Shown one piece after another: positions 23,750-32,248 of a stretch of 64,000 nucleotides of DNA. Location: assembly GCF_019396385.1 (NCBI RefSeq), contig NZ_JAHKRN010000041.1:16161-80160 (forward strand), written 5' to 3'. The notes under the pieces are model-generated. The model was not told where the DNA came from and did not search any database. It saw nothing but the letters and a program-made list of their open reading frames with translations. The stretch is from Nonomuraea harbinensis (GTDB lineage Bacteria > Actinomycetota > Actinomycetes > Streptosporangiales > Streptosporangiaceae). The position numbers and the translations under genes are program-made. Position 1 is the first letter of the stretch. Each line of letters starts with the position of its first letter.

Positions 23750-26700
23750 ATGTCCTTGTGGTCGTTACCGATTGTCACCACGTTGCTGGCCACGGCGGTG
23801 TTCCCCGCCGGGGCCGTCACGACCCCCGATCCGGGATCCGCCGCCGTGCGCGACCCGGCCTCGCTGGTCAACGTCTTCCACGGTACGAAGGAGGCGGCGG
23901 CCGACTTCGGGCACGGCGGCGGCGGGGGGATGACCTTCCCCGGCGCCGTGCTGCCGTTCGGGATGATGCAGTGGAGCCCCGACACGGTGGAGGACGCCGG
24001 CGGCGGTTACCGCTGGGAGGACGACCGCCTGCGCGGCTTCTCCATGACCCACATCTCCGGGCCGGGCTGCACCGGCGCCCAGGACTTCCCCGTGATGCCC
24101 TTCTCCGGCCGGATCGGCCGCTCCCCCGCGACGCACGGGATGGACTACGTCCAGACCTTCCAGCACACCGCCGAGAAGGCCTCGCCCGGCTTCTACGGCG
24201 TCACCCTGGACACCGGCGTCAAGACCGAGCTGTCGGTCAGCACGCGGGCGGGCATCGGCCGCTTCACCTTCCCTGAGGGCAAGCCGGCCACGCTGCTGCT
24301 GAACACCAGCGGCTCGATCAACGGCGTGGACGACGGCGAGACCCGGATCAGCGGGAACACCGTCGAGGGCTGGGTGCTGACCGGCGGGTTCTGCGGCCCC
24401 CCGACGCGCTACAAGGTCTACTTCCACGCCACCTTCGACCGGCCGGTCACCGGCTTCGGCACCTGGAAGGACGACCAGGTGCTGCCCGGCGCGCGGGTCG
24501 TCGCCAACGCCTCCGAAGGCAAGGTGAAGGGTCATGTCGTCACCTCTGACGACGTGGTGGTGAACGGGCCGGGGTCCGGCGCGTACCTGGAGTTCGACCC
24601 CGCCACGCCGGTGCAGATGCGGGTGGGCCTGTCGTACGTGAGCGTCGAGGGCGCCAGGAACAACCTGCGGACGGAGATCGGCGCCAAGAACCTGGAGCAG
24701 GTGGCGAGCGAGGCGGAGGCCGTCTGGAACGCCCGTCTCGGCCAGGTGCGGATCGAGGGCGGCACCGACGCCCAGCGGCGCACCTTCTACAGCAGCCTCT
24801 ACCACGCGCTGCTCCAGCCGTACGTCTTCGACGACGCCGACGGCACCTACGTCGGCTCCGACTACGAGATCCACCGGGTCAAGCCGGGCCACCACCACTA
24901 CGCGACCTTCTCCGGCTGGGACGTCTACCGCAGCCAGGTCCAGTTGCTGGCCCTGCTCGCGCCGGACGTGGCGAGCGACATCGCGCAGTCGATGTACGTC
25001 AACGCCCAGGCGCTCGGCAACGTGTGGGACCGCTGGTCGCACCAGAACGCGGTCACCGGCGTCATGGTGGGCGACCCGTTCCACGTGATCCTCTCCACGG
25101 TGCACGCCTTCGGCGCGCGCGACTTCGAGGCCGCCGCAGCCCTGAAGGCGATGGCCGAGGCCGCCCGGCGCAGCGGCCCGATGGACATCGGTCACCCGTT
25201 GCTGGACTACGACGAGCGGCCGGGCAACGCCGCGTACATGGACAAGGGGTACGTGCCGTCGGACCCGTCCGCGACGCTGGAGTACGGCGTGGCCGACTTC
25301 GGCATCGCCCAGCTGGCCTCCCGGCTCGGCGACCAGGGCACGCGGGCGGAGTTCATGAAGCGCGCGCAGGCGTGGCAGCACCTGTTCAACCCGGCCAACG
25401 GCTGGGTCCAGCCCAAGATGGGGGACGGCGCGTTCAAGTCGCCGTTCGACCCGGCCGCCGCTGACGTCTACATGGAGGGCAACGGGGCGCAGTACCACTG
25501 GATGGTGCCGCACAACCCGCAGGGGCTGATCACCGCGATGGGCGGCGCCCAGGAAGCGGTGACCAGGCTGGACGACTACTTCAAGGAGCTGAACGCCGGC
25601 CCGCACCGGCCGTACGCCTACCTCGGCAACGAGGTCGCGCTGCAGTCGCCGTGGCTGTACGCGTGGGCGGGCCGGCCGTACAGGACGCAGGAAGTCGTAC
25701 GGAAGACGCAGAAGGAGCTGTTCGGCCCCGGCCCCGACGGGCTCGTCGGCAACGACGACCTGGGCACGATGGGCGCCTGGTACGTGTGGTCGGCCATGGG
25801 CCTGTTCCCGGCCATTCCCGGCCGGGCCGAGCTGCTGGTGAACACGCCGCTGTTCGACCGGATCACCATCGACAGGCCCGGCGGCGACATCCAGATCAAC
25901 GCGCCCGGGTCCGCGGGCGGCTACATCCGGGCGCTGCGCGTGAACGGCGCCCCGGTGTCGCAGGCGTGGCTGCCGGAGACGTTCGCCACGCGGGGCGGGC
26001 GGCTGGACTTCACGGTGGGCGGCTCGCCGAACCTCGCCTTCGGGGCCCGCCCGTCGGACGCGCCGCCGTCGTTCGGCGAGGGCACCGAGCCGTACCTGCT
26101 GGGGCTCAACCCGGGAAGCGGTCCGGTGGCGCCCGGCGGGACCTTCGAGGCCGACCTCACGATCCGGTCCATGGAGCGGACGGCCACGGTAGCGTGGCAG
26201 GCCACGCCGCCGCCGGGGATCACGGTGACGCCGTCGAGCGGACGCCTGCTCGTGCCGGCCGGGCGCGCCACGACCCGCAAGATCAGCATCACCGTGGACC
26301 CCGGCGTGGCGCTCGGCTTCCACACCGTGCCGATCGTCGCGGGCGAGGCGACCGGCGGCGTGCGGCTGAACGTGGCCGAGCGCGGCACGCTGGCGTGGCA
26401 CCACAACAACGCCGGCATCGGCGACGCCGCGGTGCCCGACGAGGCCAACATCGACGGGCCCGGGTTCAGCTACTCGGCGCAGGCCCTGGCCGACGAGGGC
26501 GTCGAGCCGGGCGGCACCGTCTCCTGGAAGGGCTTCGACTTCACCTGGCCCGACCGCAAGCCCGGCGAGTGGGACAACCTGCGGCCGGGCACCGCGCCGA
26601 TCGAGGTGGCGGCGCCCGACGGGGCGAGCGAGCTGGCGTTCCTCGGGTCGGGCGTGAACGGCTGGCCCGAGTCGAAGGTGACGGTCACCTACACCGACGG

Positions 26701-26956
26701 CTCGACGAGCACCGGCAAGCTCGGCCTCAGCGAATGGATCCTGGACTTCGGCGGCGAGCCGCCGGCGTTCGGCAACGAGCCCGTGGCCAGCACGCCGCTC
26801 AGGCTCTTCTGGGGCTCATGGGCGTTCCAGCCCATCGGCGCGCACGTGTTCGCGGCTCAGCCGATCGTGCTGGACCCTGCCAAGAAGGTGGCCAGCCTGA
26901 CCTTCGCCCCGGCGGAGGACGGCGAGCTGCACCTCTTCGCCTGGGCCTTCAAGTGA
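23750..26956 (+). CDS. Secreted GH92 alpha-mannosidase-like glycoside hydrolase
   Basis: About 1,068 residues. A signal peptide (LWSLPIVTTLLATAVFPAGA) precedes a GH92 N-terminal beta domain and an alpha/alpha6 barrel. GH92 enzymes are Ca2+-dependent inverting exo-alpha-mannosidases. Family marks are GGGGGMTFPGAVLPFGMMQW, SGWDVYRSQ, MEGNGAQYHWMVPHNP with the likely catalytic Glu, and GNDDLGTMGAWYVWSAMG. After the catalytic part (about 770) come a beta-sandwich region and a C-terminal galactose-binding-like module. The ATG at 23750 follows GAAAGG; ATG 23717 is an alternative that would put charged residues before the signal. It converges on the SMP-30 gene with four bases between. It likely lies outside the antibiotic cluster. 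Confidence 0.92.
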   Translation: MSLWSLPIVTTLLATAVFPAGAVTTPDPGSAAVRDPASLVNVFHGTKEAAADFGHGGGGGMTFPGAVLPFGMMQWSPDTVEDAGGGYRWEDDRLRGFSMTHISGPGCTGAQDFPVMPFSGRIGRSPATHGMDYVQTFQHTAEKASPGFYGVTLDTGVKTELSVSTRAGIGRFTFPEGKPATLLLNTSGSINGVDDGETRISGNTVEGWVLTGGFCGPPTRYKVYFHATFDRPVTGFGTWKDDQVLPGARVVANASEGKVKGHVVTSDDVVVNGPGSGAYLEFDPATPVQMRVGLSYVSVEGARNNLRTEIGAKNLEQVASEAEAVWNARLGQVRIEGGTDAQRRTFYSSLYHALLQPYVFDDADGTYVGSDYEIHRVKPGHHHYATFSGWDVYRSQVQLLALLAPDVASDIAQSMYVNAQALGNVWDRWSHQNAVTGVMVGDPFHVILSTVHAFGARDFEAAAALKAMAEAARRSGPMDIGHPLLDYDERPGNAAYMDKGYVPSDPSATLEYGVADFGIAQLASRLGDQGTRAEFMKRAQAWQHLFNPANGWVQPKMGDGAFKSPFDPAAADVYMEGNGAQYHWMVPHNPQGLITAMGGAQEAVTRLDDYFKELNAGPHRPYAYLGNEVALQSPWLYAWAGRPYRTQEVVRKTQKELFGPGPDGLVGNDDLGTMGAWYVWSAMGLFPAIPGRAELLVNTPLFDRITIDRPGGDIQINAPGSAGGYIRALRVNGAPVSQAWLPETFATRGGRLDFTVGGSPNLAFGARPSDAPPSFGEGTEPYLLGLNPGSGPVAPGGTFEADLTIRSMERTATVAWQATPPPGITVTPSSGRLLVPAGRATTRKISITVDPGVALGFHTVPIVAGEATGGVRLNVAERGTLAWHHNNAGIGDAAVPDEANIDGPGFSYSAQALADEGVEPGGTVSWKGFDFTWPDRKPGEWDNLRPGTAPIEVAAPDGASELAFLGSGVNGWPESKVTVTYTDGSTSTGKLGLSEWILDFGGEPPAFGNEPVASTPLRLFWGSWAFQPIGAHVFAAQPIVLDPAKKVASLTFAPAEDGELHLFAWAFK

Positions 26957-26960
26957 CGGG

Positions 26961-27866
26961 TCAGGCCCAGACCGGGCGGGCGCCGCGGATGTTGAGCATG
27001 ACCGAGTACAGCGACGTGGTCGCGGTGATGAAGACCCGGTTGCGCTTGGGCCCGCCGAAGACCAGGTTGGAGACGCTCTCCGGCAGGTTGAGCCTGCCGA
27101 GGAGCGTGCCGTCCGGGTCGTAGCAGTGCACCGAGGATCCGACGGCGGCCCACACGCGGCCGCCGTCGTCCAGGCGCAGGCCGTCGAAGCCCTCCTTGCC
27201 GTCGTGCGCGGCGAACACCCGGCCGCCGGTGAGCGTGCCGTCGTCGCGCACGTCGAAGACCCGCAGGTGGCGCTCCTGGGTGTCGGCGACGAAGAGCCTG
27301 CTCTCGTCGAGGTCGAAGGCGAGGCCGTTGGGCCTGGCGAAGTCGCCGGCGACCATCTCGGTCGCGCCGGTGCCCGGGTCGATCCGGTAGACGTGGCAGC
27401 CGTCGATCTCCTGCTCGGCCCGGTGTCCCTCGTAGTCGCCCAGGATGCCGTACGGCGGGTCGGTGAACCAGATCGACCCGTCGGAGCGGACCACGACGTC
27501 GTTGGGGCTGTTGAGCCGCCTGCCCCGCCAGCTGTCGGCCAGGGTGGTGACCGAGCCGTCGTGCTCGGTCCTGGTCACCCGGCGCGCGCCGTGCTCGCAG
27601 GAGATGAGCCGGCCCTCACGGTCGAGGGTGTTGCCGTTGACGTAGCCGGACGGCTGACGGAACGGGCCGACGGCGCCGGTCTGCTCGTCCCAGCGGAGCA
27701 TCCGGTCGTTGGGGATGTCGCTCCACACCAGGAAGCGGCCCGCCGGGAAGTAGACCGGCCCTTCGGCCCAGCGGGTCCCACGGTGGAGGCGTTCGAGGTT
27801 TCTGTCGCCGCGGACGGCCGCGATGCGCTTGTCGAACGCCTCGAAATCGACGGGAATGAGCTCCAC
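26961..27866 (-). CDS. SMP-30/gluconolactonase-family lactonase
   Basis: Six-bladed beta-propeller sugar lactonase, 301 residues, no signal peptide. It carries the metal-site residues of the family: Glu in WAEGPVYF, Asn in LNSPNDVVV, Asn in ARPNGLAF and Asp in EGFDGLRLD. It would hydrolyse an aldonolactone in sugar oxidation. It is the next minus-strand gene after the tRNA-Ala, and it converges on the secreted GH92 gene. The substrate is not specified by sequence. Confidence 0.88.
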   Translation of the reverse strand: MELIPVDFEAFDKRIAAVRGDRNLERLHRGTRWAEGPVYFPAGRFLVWSDIPNDRMLRWDEQTGAVGPFRQPSGYVNGNTLDREGRLISCEHGARRVTRTEHDGSVTTLADSWRGRRLNSPNDVVVRSDGSIWFTDPPYGILGDYEGHRAEQEIDGCHVYRIDPGTGATEMVAGDFARPNGLAFDLDESRLFVADTQERHLRVFDVRDDGTLTGGRVFAAHDGKEGFDGLRLDDGGRVWAAVGSSVHCYDPDGTLLGRLNLPESVSNLVFGGPKRNRVFITATTSLYSVMLNIRGARPVWA

Positions 27867-27903
27867 GAGGACGGCCTCCGGGGGATCGGCTGCCCGACAG
27901 GGG

Positions 27904-27976
27904 TGGAGCTATGGGGATTCGAACCCCAGACCTCTTCCATGCCATGGAAGCGCGCTACCAACTGCGCCATAGCCCC
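27904..27976 (-). tRNA. tRNA-Ala (anticodon GGC)
   Basis: 73-nt cloverleaf read on the minus strand. The acceptor stem GGGGCTA/TAGCTCC contains the G3:U70 pair that identifies alanine tRNAs. The anticodon stem CTTCC/GGAAG encloses ATGGCAT, so the anticodon is GGC. The T arm has GGTTCGAATCC. CCA is not encoded. It lies 52 bp downstream of the AlaX-type gene on the same strand. Confidence 0.96.
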
Positions 27977-28028
27977 TTGCGGATGCGTCGCCAAGTGTAT
28001 CCGAATCCGGGGCCGCCCGTGTCATGTG

Positions 28029-28865
28029 TCAGGGCGAGGTGACGGTGGTGCGCATGGTGAGCGACTGCTCGCCGGTCTCCAGCGTGACCGTGACCTCGCC
28101 CAGCTCTCCCGTGCTCCGCACGTGGGTGCCGCCGCACGGGATCGACGCCTCGCCGCCGGGCAGGGCGCAGTGCCAGGTGCGGCGGGCGGTGAGCCCGGGG
28201 CCCGGCACGTCGATCCGGACCGGCGCGTCAGCCGCCACCCACGCCTTCAGCCGGGCGGCGACCTCACGCGCCGTCTCCTCGGGGTCCAGCCCTTCGGCGG
28301 TGAACCCCTTCTTGCGCAGCGACTTGCCCAGCCGGTACGCGTCGACGCTCCCGTACGGGGAGATCCGCGAGGTGGTGATGGCGCTCTGGTCGAAGTCGGG
28401 GTTGCCGAGCCGGTCGCGCGCGGGCTCCTTGCGCCAGTGGCCGGCCAGGGCGGCGTTGAGGGCGAGCGCGGCCAGATGGCAGGCGGTGTGCCCGGCCGAG
28501 AGCGCGGCCCGGTGCGCCGCGTCGACCTCCAGGCCGACCTCGGCGCCCACGTCCAGCGGGGTCTCGGTGACGTGCACGACCAGCCAGTCCCAGCCCTCGG
28601 CGCCGCGCCGTACCGGGATGTCGCCGCCCAGGACGATGTCGCCCCCGGCCGGGCGGGCGCCGGTCACGCAGTCGAGCACCGGCAGCCCGCCGATGGTGCC
28701 CCGGTCGGCGGGCTGGTCGGGCCAGGTGTGGTCGAGGGGGTGGAACGGGGTCTCGGTGACGATGAGGCCGTGCCGCTCCCCCACCGGCACGGCCTCGACG
28801 ATCGTGGAACGGCCACTGACATGACCGTAGGGAAAGGTGACGACTGTCGAATTCACGGACGTCAT
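28029..28865 (-). CDS. AlaX-type alanyl-tRNA editing protein
   Basis: 278-residue free-standing editing hydrolase that removes wrongly attached Ser or Gly from tRNA-Ala. Zinc ligands appear as HxxxH in SAGHTACHLAAL and CxxxH in IPCGGTHV, the two halves of the second additional domain of AlaRS. The N-terminal beta-barrel region (ETPFHPLDHTW, GTIGGLPVLD) is also typical. The ATG overlaps the MFS transporter stop by four bases (ATGA). The next downstream element is tRNA-Ala(GGC), the substrate species itself, 52 bp away. Threonyl-type editing is less likely because the AlaX layout is complete. Confidence 0.88.
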   Translation of the reverse strand: MTSVNSTVVTFPYGHVSGRSTIVEAVPVGERHGLIVTETPFHPLDHTWPDQPADRGTIGGLPVLDCVTGARPAGGDIVLGGDIPVRRGAEGWDWLVVHVTETPLDVGAEVGLEVDAAHRAALSAGHTACHLAALALNAALAGHWRKEPARDRLGNPDFDQSAITTSRISPYGSVDAYRLGKSLRKKGFTAEGLDPEETAREVAARLKAWVAADAPVRIDVPGPGLTARRTWHCALPGGEASIPCGGTHVRSTGELGEVTVTLETGEQSLTMRTTVTSP

Positions 28866-30082
28866 CCTGGCAGAGACACCCGCCGCTCGTCCTCCACATA
28901 CCGGTCACGGCCCGCGTACAGGCCCGTGAACAGCTGCGCGACCAGCACGGCGAAGATCAGCAGGTACGGGAGCGTCCACCCGCCGCCCACCTCGCGCAGC
29001 ACGCCGACGAGCAGCGGGCCGGCGCCGGCGATGAGGTAGCCGGCGCTCTGCCCGAACGCCGACAGCGACGCCGTGGTCTCCGGCGTGCGGGTGCGCACGG
29101 CGAGCATGGTGAGCGCCAGCGGGAACGAGCCCATGCCGGCCGCCACCAGCACCACCCACACCGGCGCGGTGGAGGCGGGTGCCAGCCACAGCCCGAGGAA
29201 GCCGGCCGTGTACGCGACCACCAGGCCGACCACCACCGGCCGCTGGTCGCGGAAGCGGGCGGCGACGAGGGGGACGAGGAGCGAGACGGGGATGTTCAGC
29301 GCGGTGAAGACGCCGAGGATCACGCCCGCCTGGCTCACCGTGTAACCGCCCTCGGTGAGGATGGTGGCGAGCCAGCCGAACATGATGTACGCGATCATCG
29401 ACTGGGTGCCGAAGTAGACGGCGATCGCCCACGCCAGCCTGCTCCGCGCCATCCGGCGCAGGCCGCCACCCGGCCGGCCGTCGCCCCGCTCAGGCTCACT
29501 GCGCAGGAGCGCGAGCCACGGGATGGCGGAGACCGCGGCCAGCGCCGCCCACACCCCCAGCGCCACGTGCCAGTCACCCGAGGCCTGCTCGATCGGCACG
29601 GTGGCCGCGGCGGCCAGCATGGTGCCGACGGCCAGCGAGGTGGTGTAGACGGTGGTCATGACCCCGGTACGGGCCGGGAAGTGTCGCTTGATCAGCGTCG
29701 GGATGAGCACGTTGCCGACGGCCCCGCCCGACAGGGCGACGGCGCTGCTGGCCAGGAACACCGGCGCGGAGTCGACCAGGACCCGCACCAGCATGCCCGT
29801 GCCCAGCGTGACCAGGGCGAGCAGGAGCAGCCTGTGCTCGCCGACGCGGCGGGCCAGCGTGGGCGTGATCGCGCCGACGGTGGCGAAGGCCAGCACCGGC
29901 AGCGTGGTGAGCAGGCCGGTGCCGACGCTGGACATGCCGAGCGCGGCGGCGAGCTGGTCGAGCAGCGGGCCGACGCTGGTGACGGCGGTGCGCAGGTTCA
30001 GCGCGGCCAGGACGATCCCCAGCACGAGGAGCCAGGCGAGAGGGCCGGTTCTGGGCCGGGCCTCCTGAGTGAGCACGCTCAT
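28862..30082 (-). CDS. MFS transporter, CynX/NimT family
   Basis: 406-residue, 12-helix major facilitator protein. The first helix ends in LNLRTAVTSVGPLLDQL, a signature of the CynX/NimT cyanate/2-nitroimidazole transporter group. A charged loop RSEPERGDGRPGGG divides the two halves. It is predicted to move a small anionic or aromatic compound across the membrane; direction and substrate are unknown. It is the first gene of a coupled pair with AlaX, an odd pairing. The SRPBCC gene upstream is separated by a hairpin terminator, so this gene has its own promoter near 30100-30165. Confidence 0.87.
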   Translation of the reverse strand: MSVLTQEARPRTGPLAWLLVLGIVLAALNLRTAVTSVGPLLDQLAAALGMSSVGTGLLTTLPVLAFATVGAITPTLARRVGEHRLLLLALVTLGTGMLVRVLVDSAPVFLASSAVALSGGAVGNVLIPTLIKRHFPARTGVMTTVYTTSLAVGTMLAAAATVPIEQASGDWHVALGVWAALAAVSAIPWLALLRSEPERGDGRPGGGLRRMARSRLAWAIAVYFGTQSMIAYIMFGWLATILTEGGYTVSQAGVILGVFTALNIPVSLLVPLVAARFRDQRPVVVGLVVAYTAGFLGLWLAPASTAPVWVVLVAAGMGSFPLALTMLAVRTRTPETTASLSAFGQSAGYLIAGAGPLLVGVLREVGGGWTLPYLLIFAVLVAQLFTGLYAGRDRYVEDERRVSLPG

Positions 30083-30170
30083 GCCGGACGGAATCCTCCA
30101 CTCATCAAGTCATGGGATGAATCGACAGGATAACAGTTACAAATGAGACATCTATTCCACGGGCATGGCA

Positions 30171-30194
30171 AAGCCCCCGAAACATCGGGGGCTT
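30171..30194 (-). terminator. Hairpin terminator after the SRPBCC gene
   Basis: Perfect 10-bp stem AAGCCCCCGA (30171-30180) with TCGGGGGCTT (30185-30194) and a four-base loop, 17 bp downstream of the minus-strand SRPBCC gene. It separates that gene from the MFS gene. Confidence 0.7.
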
Positions 30195-30211
30195 GCGGGG
30201 GAACGGGGACG

Positions 30212-30823
30212 TTACAGAACCGGCCGGGGGCCCTGGGGCGGCTCGTTGCGCGGCGGGACGGGGCCGGGAGGCGGGAGCGTGCCGGGGTCCTGGGGGAAGC
30301 CGGTGTCGCCGCCGACCGTGCCGGGCGGGACCGGGCGGTCGCCGCCGCCGAGCGCGGAGCCGTGCTGGTGCGGGCCGGGGACGTCGCCCCGCCACGCGCC
30401 GGTCTCGCCGCCGCGCCCCTCGATGTACTCCTTGAAGCGCTGCATGTCGCCCTTGACGCGCGCCTGGACGATGTTGAGCCAGTCGCCGGCCTTCTCCACG
30501 AACCCCTCGGGGTCGTACTCCATCTGGAGCTGGACCCTCGCGGTCTCCGGGCCGAGCCGGTGGAAGGTGACGACGCCGGCCTGGTGCGGCCTCTCGACCG
30601 ACCGCCAGGCGACGCGCTCGTCGGGGTGCTGCTCGGTGATCTCGGCGTCGAACTCCCGCTTGACGCCGGCGATCTCGGTGATCCAGTGGGTACGCGTGTC
30701 CGTGACCTGCTTGATGGACTCCACGCCCTCCATGAACTCGGGGAAGCTCTCGAACTGGGTCCACTGGTTGTACGCGACCCTGATCGGAACGTTGACCTCT
30801 ACGGCGTGCTCGATCGTACTCAT
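30212..30823 (-). CDS. SRPBCC (START-like) domain protein
   Basis: About 203 residues starting at the ATG at 30823. The first 150 match the polyketide cyclase/dehydrase-like SRPBCC fold seen in many actinobacterial stress or lipid-binding proteins (VEVNVPIRVAYNQWTQFESFPEFMEGV, then DEITEQ-type strands). A C-terminal tail of about 55 residues is Gly/Pro-rich and probably disordered. No catalytic residues can be assigned. Despite the domain name it is not near the polyketide genes and need not act in polyketide cyclisation. It is the last of a minus-strand run with two small membrane proteins upstream. Confidence 0.8.
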   Translation of the reverse strand: MSTIEHAVEVNVPIRVAYNQWTQFESFPEFMEGVESIKQVTDTRTHWITEIAGVKREFDAEITEQHPDERVAWRSVERPHQAGVVTFHRLGPETARVQLQMEYDPEGFVEKAGDWLNIVQARVKGDMQRFKEYIEGRGGETGAWRGDVPGPHQHGSALGGGDRPVPPGTVGGDTGFPQDPGTLPPPGPVPPRNEPPQGPRPVL

Positions 30824-30854
30824 GGGACTCGTTGCTGCCCGGGCACGCGCGCGC

Positions 30855-31235
30855 CTAACGTCGGCGCCACAGCCAGTAGAGGCCCACGAGCGGCAGTACG
30901 AGCGGAATGTACAGGTAGCCCCTGCCATAGCCCGACCAGACGGTCTCGTCGGGGAAGGCGGCCGGGTCGAGCAGACTCACGGTGCCGATGACGAGCACCC
31001 CGGCCAGCTCGATGAGGAGCGCCGCCAGCGCGAGCCGCCTCGCGCCGCGCGCGAGCGCGACGGTGAGCAGCAGGTAGACCAGCGCGGCGAAGGCCGACAG
31101 CGAGTAGGCGAGCGGCGCCTCGCCGAACCTGGTGGCGATCTGCACGGCGGCCCGGGCTCCGGCGGCCAGCGCGAACAGCCCGTAGAGGGCGAGCAGCGCC
31201 CGGCCGGGGCCGGAGCCGATGCCGGTGGTGGTCAC
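30855..31235 (-). CDS. Small integral membrane protein
   Basis: 126 residues with four predicted transmembrane helices and a C-terminal LYWLWRRR that suits the positive-inside rule. The GTG start overlaps the stop of the upstream membrane gene by four bases (GTGA), so both are made together and may form a complex. I do not recognise the family. Confidence 0.7.
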   Translation of the reverse strand: MTTTGIGSGPGRALLALYGLFALAAGARAAVQIATRFGEAPLAYSLSAFAALVYLLLTVALARGARRLALAALLIELAGVLVIGTVSLLDPAAFPDETVWSGYGRGYLYIPLVLPLVGLYWLWRRR

Positions 31236-31597
31236 GCCACGCCCTGCCAGATCTGCAGCAGCCGCCCGGTCATCACCGCGATCGCGAACCCGGCCACGAC
31301 CAGGATGGCCGGACCCCAGCGGCTGCGCTCGGCGAGCCCGAGGAACACCCCGGCGGGCGGGATGAGCGCCTCGGCGATCAGGTAGCCGTAGATCGTGACC
31401 GTCTCGCCGGACGGCCCCTCGCCGCCGGCCAGCGCGGCGATCACGAACCCCGCCTGCACCAGGACCGCCACTTCGAGCAGGACGAACCCGGCCAGCAGGA
31501 TCACGCCCATGGGCCGGTCGCGGATGGCGGTGATCAGGCTCGCCAGCGCCAGCAGCAGCGCGCCGACGATGACGATCGTGGCAACGGTGGTGTTCAT
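31232..31597 (-). CDS. Small integral membrane protein
   Basis: 121 residues with about four hydrophobic helices (MNTTVATIVIVGALLLALAS opens the first). It is translationally coupled to the next gene by a GTGA overlap. No known motif is visible. It diverges from the DUF523 gene with about 80 bp between the starts. Confidence 0.7.
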   Translation of the reverse strand: MNTTVATIVIVGALLLALASLITAIRDRPMGVILLAGFVLLEVAVLVQAGFVIAALAGGEGPSGETVTIYGYLIAEALIPPAGVFLGLAERSRWGPAILVVAGFAIAVMTGRLLQIWQGVA

Positions 31598-31676
31598 CGC
31601 AGCACAGGTTATCGCCCGCCCGGGCCGGTTCCCGATCCCGTCCGGCGCCCTCGGCCCGCTGCCTAGGATCGGAGGT

Positions 31677-32210
31677 ATGGAGAGGATCCTCGTCAGCGCG
31701 TGCCTGATGGGCCGCCGGGTCCGCTACGACGGCGGCGCCAAGACCAGCTCCGACGAGCGGCTGACGGCCTGGCGGCGCGAGGGGCGGCTGGTGGCGTTCT
31801 GCCCTGAGGTGCAGGGCGGGCTGCCCGTGCCGCGGCCGGCCGCCGAGATCGAGGGCGGCGCGGGCGGGGCGGCGGTGCTGGACGGGCGGGCCCGCGTGCT
31901 GGCCGCCGACGGGTCCGACGTGACGGCCGAGTTCCTGGCGGGGGCGCGGGCCGCGCTGGCCGCCGCCCGCGACGCCGGGGCCCGGCTGGCGGTGCTGAAG
32001 GAGGGCAGCCCGTCGTGCGGCACGCTGGCCGTGTACGACGGGACGTTCACCGGCCGTCGCGCCGCGGGCCGGGGCGTGACCACGGCCCTGCTGGAGCGCC
32101 ACGGCATCCGGGTGTTCGGCGAGGACCACGTCGAGGAGGCGGCCGCCTGCCTGGACGCCCTGGAGTCCTCCGGCGAGGCCGGCTCCGCCTTCCTTCCGGG
32201 TCCTGGGTGA
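31677..32210 (+). CDS. DUF523 protein (2-thiouracil desulfurase-like)
   Basis: 177 residues. The N-terminal VSACLMGRRVRYDG and the later FCPEVQGGLPVPRP and LKEGSPSCG are the conserved Cys-containing blocks of DUF523. Characterised members are iron-sulfur proteins that desulfurate thiouracil. The three Cys needed for a 4Fe-4S cluster (SAC, CPEV, SCG) are all present. The ATG follows GGAGG closely. It ends at a bidirectional terminator facing the M28 peptidase gene. The DUF1722 partner domain found in some relatives is absent. Confidence 0.85.
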   Translation: MERILVSACLMGRRVRYDGGAKTSSDERLTAWRREGRLVAFCPEVQGGLPVPRPAAEIEGGAGGAAVLDGRARVLAADGSDVTAEFLAGARAALAAARDAGARLAVLKEGSPSCGTLAVYDGTFTGRRAAGRGVTTALLERHGIRVFGEDHVEEAAACLDALESSGEAGSAFLPGPG

Positions 32211-32211
32211 C

Positions 32212-32242
32212 GGGCCGGGCGGGGATGCGTCCCGCCCGGCCC
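32212..32242. terminator. Bidirectional terminator hairpin
   Basis: Perfect 12-bp stem GGGCCGGGCGGG (32212-32223) with CCCGCCCGGCCC (32231-32242) and a seven-base loop. It fills the 38-bp gap between the convergent DUF523 and M28 peptidase genes. Confidence 0.75.
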
Positions 32243-32248
32243 TCCGGT

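Noticed and set aside
30212..30823. Polyketide cyclase belonging to the antibiotic cluster
   Set aside because: The SRPBCC fold is general, the gene lies 7 kb beyond the cluster edge among unrelated membrane genes, and no cyclase residues can be assigned.
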